From: M55B167 sp964406095
GTDB lineage: Bacteria > Verrucomicrobiota > Kiritimatiellia > RFP12 > UBA1067
Direction of reading: 5' to 3'
Assembly: GCA_964406095.1 (NCBI GenBank)
Contig: CAYOQJ010000059.1
Span: 1 to 26,340 of the forward strand
Length of the DNA: 26,340 bases
Part shown: one piece after another, positions 16,713 through 24,840 of the stretch
Layout of the letters: every line of letters begins with the position of its first letter
Numbering within the stretch: the first letter of the stretch is position 1
The notes under the pieces: generated by a model
Told to the model about the DNA's origin: nothing
Databases searched by the model: none
Seen by the model: the letters and a program-made list of their open reading frames with translations, nothing else
Made by a program: the position numbers and the translations under genes

Positions 16713-17681
16713 CTAAACTCCTTCGAAGGTGTATACATCGATAACCAGCTTAACGCTGACAGGCGGATCGGTATTCGGATTGGTAACAGTGCGTTCGGCA
16801 TACGAGAGCTGAGAGTGCGCTTTCTGCGCCTCGCCAGCCGCAACCGCACTTTTGGGCTTCTGCTCCATGACCGCCGGTTGATCATCGGTTTTCTTGAAAC
16901 TGTTTTCTGCAACCACCGTGAAAAGCCTCATGGCGGCTAGCCGGTTCAGCGCGGTGACATAAGCTTCGGGCGTAGCAGTGAACTCAAATGTGAAACGCTC
17001 CTTGCTTACCAAACCGTCAGGTAACTCAAACCCAACCGGCACTGAACCAACCGCGTCAGGCTCATCGTCTGCCATTGAATTTCGGCGGCGGCTACCGCGC
17101 CTTCTACTCTCTTCAGGTGCGTCCGTTACGGTTGTAGCACTGTCAAAAGTTTCGCGTACTACACTGTCAATCGCCAGCACTTTGGCGCCGTAAAGCTCAT
17201 GGCTGATATGCTCAATCATGCCCAGCTGTCTGTCTAAACGCGGCACATGCTCTTTTTCCGGCAGTGAATCAGATTCGCCCAGATATTGATCAAAGCCGAA
17301 ATTGAAACCAAGAGTAACCACCTTGCCGCGACGAACACCCGGCTGCTGTGAAAGCCGGCGCACTGTGGCCTGCAGCTTCTGCTTGAAGGTTGCCGGGGTC
17401 AGGTTGTTCTCCGGAAGATCCCCCTCATGCAGAAGCTCACTCGTTTTTTTGAGCCATTCCTCGACATCCGCCCTGTCCTGGCGGATACGCTCGATATTAG
17501 CATCATCAGGAAAAACCGCATCCGCATAGATTTTTCGTAATCGGTTGTAGTCGGCGTTACGCCGCTCCGCGGCACCACTTCTGTCTAAAACGGCCTTGAT
17601 CAGAAGCCAACCGACCAACATGCACGCCAACACCGTCACGGACAGGATTACAATAGAGATTATCTTGTTGCGTTTCATCAT
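16713..17681 (-). CDS. Amuc_1100-family PilO-like protein (cluster B)
   Basis: Protein of 322 residues with one N-terminal transmembrane helix (about 8-30), a helical/coiled segment (about 35-120) and two alpha/beta periplasmic domains (about 150-210 and 235-315), the layout described for the Akkermansia protein Amuc_1100, which is close in length. The C-terminal pattern of a Pro/Ala/Gln-rich loop followed by a final VSVKLVIDVYTFEGV strand matches the family. In position and topology it plays the PilO role next to the PilM-PilN fusion. It overlaps the upstream gene by 4 nt and ends in TAG 8 nt before the next GTG. Residue identity to Amuc_1100 appears low. Confidence 0.75.
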   Translation of the reverse strand: MMKRNKIISIVILSVTVLACMLVGWLLIKAVLDRSGAAERRNADYNRLRKIYADAVFPDDANIERIRQDRADVEEWLKKTSELLHEGDLPENNLTPATFKQKLQATVRRLSQQPGVRRGKVVTLGFNFGFDQYLGESDSLPEKEHVPRLDRQLGMIEHISHELYGAKVLAIDSVVRETFDSATTVTDAPEESRRRGSRRRNSMADDEPDAVGSVPVGFELPDGLVSKERFTFEFTATPEAYVTALNRLAAMRLFTVVAENSFKKTDDQPAVMEQKPKSAVAAGEAQKAHSQLSYAERTVTNPNTDPPVSVKLVIDVYTFEGV

Positions 17682-19363
17682 TTTGCAGACCCCTCATCCG
17701 CGGAAGCCGAAGGCAACTTTGCTTTAATACTGAATTCGATCAAATAGGCTCCCCGATCCTTAACGCCGGTAATAGCAACATTCTCGGCACTATCGCCAAA
17801 CTCCGTCTGCGCCCGGATACGGTCGCGCAATAGTTCAACCGCTGTGCCGCTCTCTCCCCGCGCAGCTGCTTTCTTCTGAACGTCCTCCAGTTTGTCGGCC
17901 CAACCGCAGCCTAAAATATTCACCGCCGTGACATTGCCATTTTCATCTTTGTCTTCCGTAAAGCCGGTCAGCCACATCCCATCATAGAGGCTCTGCCGGA
18001 TCGCCTGTAACCGCTTCAAATTGGCAATGCGTTGCTCAATCAGATAGGTAACGGCATCGGCCCGACCGACGACAACCGCTTTCTCGGCATCCGCAGCCTG
18101 CAGTTCATTCTTTTTGGCGGTCAGTTTGTTAAGCTCTCTTTTAACCTGCTCCCCCTGAGAAAGATAGAGCTCGGTCATCTTCTTTTCGTAAACAGTCCAA
18201 ATACTCAGACTCATCAGCAATCCGACAACCGCGAGACCGAAGAAGGGTACGCGTTTCTTGAATGATTTATGCCGAAGTATTTCAGGTGGCAACAGGTTGA
18301 TTTCAATCGGGCAGGCCAGTGAACGGCGCAGAGCCAGACCAACCGTTTCTGAGAGCATAAAGGCATCCATGCCCACCTGTTTGTCATCCAACTTTTTACT
18401 GATTGATATATTCTCAAAGGGGTTGAGATACTGAACTTCAACTCCCAGCTTCTGACGAAAAAAATCATCCAGTTTGGGTATGGCCGCTGTGCCTCCAGTC
18501 AGGAAAACTCTTTCCGGCGGATTGCCCGTCTGCTGACTTCTGTAAAAATTGATTGAGCGGTTTATCTCAGCGTGAAGACGCGTAACCACATTGCGAATGA
18601 TCTTTGAAATCCGCTCCTGTTTCTGGTTCTCAGAAGCATAAACACCACCCAGCGAAACATACCCCAACTCACGTTTCATCTGCTCGGCTTCGGCAAAGGA
18701 AACACCGAACCCTTTAGCGATGTCCTGCGTTATCGCATTGCCCGCTACCGGAATGCAACGGCTATATATCTTTTCGTCCTCAATAAATATCAGATTGGTC
18801 GAACGAGCACCAATGTCCAACAACAGCGTGCAACCCGATAATTCAGGATAGTTGTACCGCAGACAGTTGTACAATGCCATGGGTGCCACATCCACAACAT
18901 CCGGCTCAATGCCAGCGGTGGATAGCTGATCGGTGACCTCCCGCACATTATCTATCTTGGCGGCCACAATCATTGCACACTGCTCACCGGTCGAATCATC
19001 TCCGATATATTGATGATTCCAAACTATATCGTCCATTGGGAAGGGAACATTCTGCTCCACTTCATATTCAACCATCTGTAGCAACTTGTCTGCCTCAACT
19101 GCGGGTAGCTTGACAAAACGCGGAAAAACGATCTGACCTGAAAGTGCAACGACCAGCGGGGCCGGTCGTATACCGTTGGCCCGCATCACCGCACGCAACG
19201 CCACAGCCAGCTCTGGTGCTTCGCCACCCTCGGCGGAGGCACCCGCCGGCCCCATGCCATAACGCAACAGCTCTGGTTGACTGCCGCGTTTAACCTGATA
19301 TTCAGCAACTGTTAATTTACCCGCTCCGACATTGAGCGTCAGTATTCGATCAGAGGAGAACAC
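17678..19363 (-). CDS. PilM-PilN fusion protein (Amuc_1101-like, cluster B)
   Basis: Single polypeptide of 561 residues. Residues 1-350 form a PilM actin-fold ATPase, with phosphate-binding LLDIGARSTN (181-190) and adenosine-binding FLTGGTAAIP (287-296) motifs and the LPAVEADKL..EVEQNVPFP signature near 86-109. Residues 353-561 look like PilN: INLLPP (355-360), a transmembrane helix (373-391), a coiled coil (392-430) and a periplasmic domain. INLLP is the PilN peptide that normally docks on PilM, so here the contact is made within one chain. The start is GTG, overlapping the previous stop as TAGTG, which implies translational coupling. It anchors the cytoplasmic ring of the apparatus to the inner membrane. 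Confidence 0.88.
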   Translation of the reverse strand: MFSSDRILTLNVGAGKLTVAEYQVKRGSQPELLRYGMGPAGASAEGGEAPELAVALRAVMRANGIRPAPLVVALSGQIVFPRFVKLPAVEADKLLQMVEYEVEQNVPFPMDDIVWNHQYIGDDSTGEQCAMIVAAKIDNVREVTDQLSTAGIEPDVVDVAPMALYNCLRYNYPELSGCTLLLDIGARSTNLIFIEDEKIYSRCIPVAGNAITQDIAKGFGVSFAEAEQMKRELGYVSLGGVYASENQKQERISKIIRNVVTRLHAEINRSINFYRSQQTGNPPERVFLTGGTAAIPKLDDFFRQKLGVEVQYLNPFENISISKKLDDKQVGMDAFMLSETVGLALRRSLACPIEINLLPPEILRHKSFKKRVPFFGLAVVGLLMSLSIWTVYEKKMTELYLSQGEQVKRELNKLTAKKNELQAADAEKAVVVGRADAVTYLIEQRIANLKRLQAIRQSLYDGMWLTGFTEDKDENGNVTAVNILGCGWADKLEDVQKKAAARGESGTAVELLRDRIRAQTEFGDSAENVAITGVKDRGAYLIEFSIKAKLPSASADEGSAK

Positions 19364-20025
19364 TATTGCACCACCTCGTAGTCATCAATATTGATTAAAG
19401 CAAACGGAGTCTTCGATCGATCCACCAGACCTTCTCTCCTTTTGACCTTGGAACTGTCCAGCACCTTGCTGTCCTTCCACCACTCCTCGTTAGGAAATTT
19501 GATTGTTGTTTCGGAGTTCATATCAGCAATCTCACCCTCCTTGTCGATTATTTCAAGTGCCAGCGCCACCGGTTCGCCATAACGCTCGATCTGACTGGGT
19601 GCTATCGCCACGCAACTCATATGGTCACCTTTGGGAATATCGATATAACGGACGGTGGTTGTGTAAAAATTGAAAACCTCGTTGCCCTCTCTGTCCAAGC
19701 CCTTGGTCATTACGTAGTAGTTAAAACTCAGCTCATCAGTCCACTCGGCGGATGTCGAGTATTTGACCTCGAAAAGCGCCCACTCGCGCGGTTTACGTGA
19801 CACCCGACGCATTGTATTCTGTACCTGAACGTCAAACTCTGGTGTTCTGACCATGGCGGTCTTGTTGGGCGGTGGCATACGTTCAATCTTTATGCGGTTT
19901 TCCTCTTTGCGCGCCGCCGGTGCGGCGGCCCGGCGCAATTGCGCCGATGCTTCACTCACAATGAGAAACAACGCAAGTGTGAAGCAAAAAATGACGCGGC
20001 GATAAGCGGGTTTTGTCAGATTCAT
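19363..20025 (-). CDS. Amuc_1102-like exported protein (cluster B, first gene)
   Basis: Secreted or periplasmic protein of 220 residues with a signal peptide (about 1-28, cleavage after ASA). A basic, Ala/Arg-rich segment follows, then a beta-rich domain (about 75-170) with alternating hydrophobic strands (WALFEVKYSTSAEW, ELSFNYYVMTKGL, VRYIDIPKGDH), consistent with the immunoglobulin-like fold reported for Amuc_1102. It heads the operon, with AGGAG 7 nt before the ATG, and ends in TAG. The assignment depends on synteny; function is unknown. Confidence 0.65.
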   Translation of the reverse strand: MNLTKPAYRRVIFCFTLALFLIVSEASAQLRRAAAPAARKEENRIKIERMPPPNKTAMVRTPEFDVQVQNTMRRVSRKPREWALFEVKYSTSAEWTDELSFNYYVMTKGLDREGNEVFNFYTTTVRYIDIPKGDHMSCVAIAPSQIERYGEPVALALEIIDKEGEIADMNSETTIKFPNEEWWKDSKVLDSSKVKRREGLVDRSKTPFALINIDDYEVVQ

Positions 20026-20088
20026 CTCGGAACTCCTATCACTGTTAAATACCTAACACACAAAAAAAATCCGGCATTTAGTATGAAT

Positions 20089-20117
20089 AATTTAATGCTG
20101 AATGAGTCATAATGCAA
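20089..20117 (-). promoter_or_regulatory. Candidate sigma-70-type promoter for cluster B
   Basis: On the minus strand TTGCAT (20117-20112) and TAAATT (20094-20089) are separated by exactly 17 nt, upstream of the Amuc_1102-like start in an AT-rich region. The matches are partial (3 of 6 and 4 of 6). Confidence 0.35.
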
Positions 20118-20231
20118 CAACGAATATCAAAAAGTTTGATTTTCTTTTCAAAATTTTGGGTTTTTACTGCGATTTAACCCCTTCAATACCTGATTTCTCC
20201 CCTAATTTCTTCCTAATTGTACATTTTTTAA

Positions 20232-22085
20232 CTATCTTTTTTTGCCGAATTTCCTTTCCAGTTCGGCATAAGCAGTGAAAATCATCGTCGGTCGGCCCTG
20301 CGGCGAGGTGTAGGGCATCCGACATGCCGCCAGTCTGCGCACCAGTTTTTCCGCCTCTGCAACGGAGTATCTGAAAGAGCCGGCCGCGCCGGTCCGGGCA
20401 ATCGTGCGAGCAATCAACTCCTCTTTCCATCTCATGGAACCGCGCCTTCGCCCGGAAATCGCAATCTCAGCGACAATGCCAACCAGCAACTCCCGACTGT
20501 CAATCTCCCCCAGCACAGCTGGCAATGCCTCCACCATAAAGTGGTCGTCTTCGAAATCCGCTATCCGGAAGCCCATCGAGTTCAATACATCCAGATTACC
20601 GCGCAAACGCTCTGCGTCCGCCGGTGCAAGCCGCACAGTTTGCGGGATCAGTAACTTCTGTGAGAGTAACGCCGATTCCTCGTTGTGCCCAAGCAGACGC
20701 TCATACAGGATACGCTCAGCCGCCGCACGCTGATCCACCGTCACACAGCCGCTGTCGGTCTCAAGTAGCAGATAACAACCCTGCAGTTCACCGATCACGC
20801 GACACCACTTCCAGGGAGCCCCGTCCTCCGGCAACTCAATCAGCGACACCGGGTCGGCGGTTGGTGCAGCTGGTAGCGCCACAGCCGGTAGTGCGAAACC
20901 CTGTCCGTAATCGGGCAGAGGCTTCAGATTTACACTCCCTGCCCGCCTTAATCCGGGTGCCCAAGCATCATGCCGCCGGGTTTTAACATCGGTCGCTGCC
21001 GTTGCCCTGTCCAAAGAGCGTAGCGTAACTTCAGCATCCGGTTCACCCGGCTTGACAACTCTGAGCTGCTCCCGCTGCGTACCCGCCGCCACTACCCCCC
21101 TCAAAGCAGCACTTAACGCCAAAATCACAGCCTCCCGTACACTCGATGACTGTTTGAAACGTACCTCTTTCTTGGCCGGATGAACATTTACATCCACCAA
21201 CCCCGGATCCATTTCGATAAAAAGAATTAAAGCCGGACGTGTCCCGCCGTCACGTATAGCGTAGGCCTGTCTGACCGCATATGTGATAACCGCAGCCGTC
21301 GCCGGACGACGATTTACAAACACATACTGCTGTTCACGCTCACGCGCACCAGAACCCGGAACTCCCGCATAACCGTAAACCCGTATACCCGCCATACTGC
21401 TTTCGACCGGCTTGAGCTTCTCAGCATACTCCGTACCGAAAAGTTCACGCACCCGGTCGCAAAGCGACGCTCCGGACGGCAGAGCGTAGTTTTCGCGTCC
21501 GTCGCAACTGAGTGTGAACCCAATCTCCGGATGTGCCAGAGCGTTACACACAAAGGCGTTTTTTATGTGACCCTGCTCGGTTTGATATGCTCTCAGAAAT
21601 TTGCGGCGCGCCGGAACATTATAGAAAAGATCACGCACTTCAACCACAGTCCCAACCGGTGTGCCGATATCGTTGACCGCTTGCAGCGTACCTCCCTGGA
21701 GAACCAGCTCCGTTCCTGCATCACTTTTTGAGTCACGGGTTTTCAACGTGAACCGGCTGACCGAAGCAATAGAGGGTATCGCCTCACCCCGAAATCCCAA
21801 GGTGGCGATCCTTTCAATGTCATGCACATCTCTGATTTTACTTGTAGATTGCCGTTCTATGCACATTAAAGCATCGGTACGATTCATTCCTCCGCCGTTG
21901 TCACGTACTGCGATCAGCTTGCGTCCCCCTGCAGTGATCGTGACGTCAATGCGATCAGCCCCCGCATCAAGCGAGTTTTCAACCATCTCCTTCACCACGG
22001 ATGCCGGACGCTCTACCACCTCACCAGCAGCCACCTTGTTGGCGACCTGCGCCGGCAACACCCTGATATGTCCATCTTTTTGCAT
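20232..22085 (-). CDS. mutL: DNA mismatch repair protein MutL with degenerate endonuclease site
   Basis: GHKL-type ATPase that couples MutS mismatch recognition to strand removal. The 617-residue protein has the N-terminal ATPase motifs: ENSLDAGA (36-43), DNGGGM (62-67), TLGFRGEA (95-102) and VDVNVHPAKKEVRF (297-310). A Pro/Ala-rich linker (about 340-415) leads to the C-terminal dimerisation domain. That domain carries DQRA-AA-E-RILY-E (451-462), a version of the DQHA(X)2E(X)4E nuclease motif with His changed to Arg, and SPQGRP (594-599) in place of CPHGRP. No clear ACR motif is seen in the expected place, so the metal site looks eroded. The ATG has no obvious ribosome-binding site. The stop is TAG. 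Confidence 0.96.
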   Translation of the reverse strand: MQKDGHIRVLPAQVANKVAAGEVVERPASVVKEMVENSLDAGADRIDVTITAGGRKLIAVRDNGGGMNRTDALMCIERQSTSKIRDVHDIERIATLGFRGEAIPSIASVSRFTLKTRDSKSDAGTELVLQGGTLQAVNDIGTPVGTVVEVRDLFYNVPARRKFLRAYQTEQGHIKNAFVCNALAHPEIGFTLSCDGRENYALPSGASLCDRVRELFGTEYAEKLKPVESSMAGIRVYGYAGVPGSGAREREQQYVFVNRRPATAAVITYAVRQAYAIRDGGTRPALILFIEMDPGLVDVNVHPAKKEVRFKQSSSVREAVILALSAALRGVVAAGTQREQLRVVKPGEPDAEVTLRSLDRATAATDVKTRRHDAWAPGLRRAGSVNLKPLPDYGQGFALPAVALPAAPTADPVSLIELPEDGAPWKWCRVIGELQGCYLLLETDSGCVTVDQRAAAERILYERLLGHNEESALLSQKLLIPQTVRLAPADAERLRGNLDVLNSMGFRIADFEDDHFMVEALPAVLGEIDSRELLVGIVAEIAISGRRRGSMRWKEELIARTIARTGAAGSFRYSVAEAEKLVRRLAACRMPYTSPQGRPTMIFTAYAELERKFGKKR

Positions 22086-22131
22086 CAGGGTTTATCATGC
22101 CCGCAGCCCTATCTCCGGTCAAGCTCAATTT

Positions 22132-22169
22132 TTTTAATGCCTGGCACTAATTTTAATGCCTGGCACTAA
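22132..22169. repeat. Two tandem 19-bp units
   Basis: The unit ttttaatgcctggcactaa occurs twice in direct succession (22132-22150 and 22151-22169) and a third ttttaa follows. Each unit contains the near-palindrome TGCC-T-GGCA. It lies between the divergent mutL and the unknown gene at 22244, where it could be an operator or a REP-type repeat. Confidence 0.8.
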
Positions 22170-22243
22170 TTTTAAATTCTGAGTATCGGTTTATGCAGAA
22201 AGTTCTTTTCAGCAGTAGATAAACCGTTTAAATTACCTGTGTT

Positions 22244-23044
22244 ATGGCCAAAAAGAAAAAGAAGAACAAACCGTCCGTCAAAAAGAAAGAAAAGCGAAAC
22301 CGAAAAGCCGACACGCCAAAGTCGGAAGTCATAACACCCGCGGGCAACTCTCAAATCACGAAGAACAAGGGTGAGTCGGAGATTAAGGTGTCCCGCAGTG
22401 TCGATCCACCGTCGACGAATGATGAGCAACCCAAAGAAATTCCGGCGGCCTCACAACCGCCCGGGAAAATTGCTAATCCACCCCGAATAAACACCATTCT
22501 GGGTAAAATTGACCGTCACGGTCGCCTGGACAAGCGCATCCGGCGCATGTTGCCGGATCTGATAAGTGTTCTGATCGCTCTGATTGTGGTCGTGCTCGGA
22601 AGCATTCTCTGGTGGCAGCCACCTCTGTTCACATGCTCATTTCCCGCTACATCCTTCTCATATAAGAGAGGACCGGCCATGGCGGCCACCCTCTACCGTC
22701 CGGTCGCCATGCGACAACGTTACTACATCCAACTGCCGGAAAAGATTGAAAACCGCTACGAGTGGTTTGCCGTTGACCGCCGCCGCGAGGTTGTCGCCCT
22801 CTCTGAAGAACCACAACATCAATTACTGGGAGTGAGTGCCATTCGACGTAGCGACCCTCTGGGGCTTGATCTGGAATTCCGTACAATCGACGGGCATGAG
22901 TGGCTGATCCATTTCCACCGCGATGCAATCGTTTTTTCAAATAATCTGCTCAAGGTCAGAGTGGATACCGGCAATCCCGACAAAGGGGCACCGAATTCGC
23001 AATTTAAACAGCCGCGACAAACCTCGACCGCAAAGGTTGATTGA
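22244..23044 (+). CDS. Lysine-rich single-pass membrane protein of unknown function
   Basis: I do not recognise a family. The 266-residue protein starts with a strongly basic, disordered tail (about 1-100, a Lys run at 3-7 and Pro-rich parts). A transmembrane helix follows (about 104-124), then a ~130-residue soluble domain with alternating strands and many Arg residues (YYIQLPEKIENRYEWFAVDR, LEFRTIDGHEWLIHFHRD). By the positive-inside rule the basic tail is cytoplasmic and the C-terminal domain periplasmic. The gene diverges from mutL, and the next gene starts 25 nt after its stop, so it is probably cotranscribed with the beta-helix protein. The ribosome-binding site is poor. Confidence 0.7.
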   Translation: MAKKKKKNKPSVKKKEKRNRKADTPKSEVITPAGNSQITKNKGESEIKVSRSVDPPSTNDEQPKEIPAASQPPGKIANPPRINTILGKIDRHGRLDKRIRRMLPDLISVLIALIVVVLGSILWWQPPLFTCSFPATSFSYKRGPAMAATLYRPVAMRQRYYIQLPEKIENRYEWFAVDRRREVVALSEEPQHQLLGVSAIRRSDPLGLDLEFRTIDGHEWLIHFHRDAIVFSNNLLKVRVDTGNPDKGAPNSQFKQPRQTSTAKVD

Positions 23045-23069
23045 GGGCACAAGAGAGGATAGAACAAGC

Positions 23070-24722
23070 ATGCGAGTACTGAGTTTACGGCTGGCGTTGC
23101 AAATTTTCTGCTGTTTGACCTGCCTGGCCGGTGATACCGTTATGTTGCATTCCGATGATTACGGAGTCAAAGCCGACGGATGCAGTGATGACGGAGCGGC
23201 CGTTGAGCACATGATAGGTGCTACGTCCAAATCGAGCGCAACTCGCTACCTGCTTTTTCCTGAAAACGCCGCTCTCTACGCACACAGCGTTTCAAACCGC
23301 TATCTCTTCGATCTTTCAGGAATCTCCAATCTTACGATCGACGGTTGCGGGACAACCTTTCTTTTGCACCCCGATATACGTTTTATGCGACTCTCCGGAT
23401 GTACCAATCTGGTTGTCAAAAATCTGAATGTCGATTTCACTCCACTTCCCTGTGCGGAGGCATTGGTTACCGACCTCTCAGAATCGGAAGGGTGGATCGA
23501 TGTGCGGGTTTTCAACGATATTCCGCAACGCTTATGCGGTCAGCCGACCGGCAAGGACGGCGAACAGGCTTTTTTTGCCATGCTCTGGAACGCTGGCCAC
23601 TATGCAGATGAAAGCTGCCACTACTGGATACGTTTAATAGAGTCGCTCCCCGACTACGATTCTCTGAGATTACACTGCGAAACAAAATTCCGGCGTTTTA
23701 ACTTTATCAGACCCAATGAAACACGTATCTCCATCCCCGTACCCGGAATCGCTCATCGCTATGGCCCAGGTGGTTGCATCGATATCTTCGATAATCACAA
23801 TCTGGACTTTAAAAACATTGAGCTGTGGAGTGCCCCTTGGTTTGGCTTCCGGGTATTCCGCAACAGCGGAGAGCTTAGCTTCAACAGAGTTCATATCCGC
23901 CCGCGCCCCGGCACCGCAAGAGTGACATCCACCTGGCGGGACGGCTTTCACGTCAAAGGCAACCGCGCCGGACTGATCTGGGACAACTGTATTCTAGAGG
24001 GTATGAACGATGATGCGTTCAATATTTCGACCCACTGCCGCAGTGTCGTGGCAGTGCTCTCTCCGCAACGTTTCACCGCCAGACAGTTATACCCCCTCAA
24101 TCCGATTCCTTGGGTGATTGGTGAACAGGTTGTAGGGCTTGATCCAAGTACCGGAAGGGTGAAGGGCAGTGCTGTCGTCACAGCTCTCGAAACACAACCA
24201 CGCCAGCATGGCGGACAACCGGCCGCACCGTTGCTTACCGTCACAACCGATCAAGCGATCCCCGATTTGGCCGTTCAGGACAAATTGTGGCAACCCGCTT
24301 CCACCAACCCTGATACATTGATCAGAAACTGCACTATCAGACAAAGCTGCCGCATGCAAAGCTCCCTCACAATGGAGAGCTGCTCGGTTACAGCTCTGCT
24401 CTGGTTTTACGGAGAATCCATTGAAGGACCTGGCCCGCAAAGAGTAACATTGCGCAACTGTGTACTGCGTCGCGGACGCGGCAATCGCACTAACGCTCTG
24501 ATTGTCAGCGGCACAGGCAGAAATCGTGGACACCTCCTGCGTCCTCCCCGCCTGATCGAAGAGGTTGAACTATCTAACTGCCGCATATACGGAGGCGTCA
24601 CAATCAGAGGCGCTGGCAAAGTTGTCTTAAAAAACAATCGGCTATTGGAAGATTCGGCCCTTTTTGAGGTGGAGAACAATCTAGTTTTGGAACACATTCA
24701 TCAAACACTACCCAGTAACTGA
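23070..24722 (+). CDS. Secreted right-handed beta-helix protein, GH110-like glycosidase
   Basis: Exported protein of 550 residues with a signal peptide (about 1-20). DYGVKADGCSDDGAAVEHM (30-48) is the pectate-lyase-superfamily opening motif. Repeated short strands with Asn/Asp turns (SGISNLTIDGCG, NLDFKNIELWS, LIWDNCILEGM, VTLRNCVL, VELSNCRIYGG) build a parallel beta-helix. DGFHVKG (291-297) and EGMNDDAFNISTH (310-322) closely resemble the acidic active-site motifs of GH110 alpha-1,3-galactosidases, found in host-glycan degraders such as Bacteroides and Akkermansia. Substrate is inferred only. The frame runs 49 codons further upstream into the previous gene, but the signal peptide and a GAGAGGAT element 12 nt away favour the ATG at 23070. 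Confidence 0.8.
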   Translation: MRVLSLRLALQIFCCLTCLAGDTVMLHSDDYGVKADGCSDDGAAVEHMIGATSKSSATRYLLFPENAALYAHSVSNRYLFDLSGISNLTIDGCGTTFLLHPDIRFMRLSGCTNLVVKNLNVDFTPLPCAEALVTDLSESEGWIDVRVFNDIPQRLCGQPTGKDGEQAFFAMLWNAGHYADESCHYWIRLIESLPDYDSLRLHCETKFRRFNFIRPNETRISIPVPGIAHRYGPGGCIDIFDNHNLDFKNIELWSAPWFGFRVFRNSGELSFNRVHIRPRPGTARVTSTWRDGFHVKGNRAGLIWDNCILEGMNDDAFNISTHCRSVVAVLSPQRFTARQLYPLNPIPWVIGEQVVGLDPSTGRVKGSAVVTALETQPRQHGGQPAAPLLTVTTDQAIPDLAVQDKLWQPASTNPDTLIRNCTIRQSCRMQSSLTMESCSVTALLWFYGESIEGPGPQRVTLRNCVLRRGRGNRTNALIVSGTGRNRGHLLRPPRLIEEVELSNCRIYGGVTIRGAGKVVLKNNRLLEDSALFEVENNLVLEHIHQTLPSN

Positions 24723-24840
24723 TTTTTGAATGACAAATCATGCCTTTCAGATCAATTCCCGTTTGGTCAGGGCTAAGCACTGGATTAAACAAATTCACTT
24801 TAGCCTTTAATTCCACCCCGGCAAACTTTAATCTATTGCC

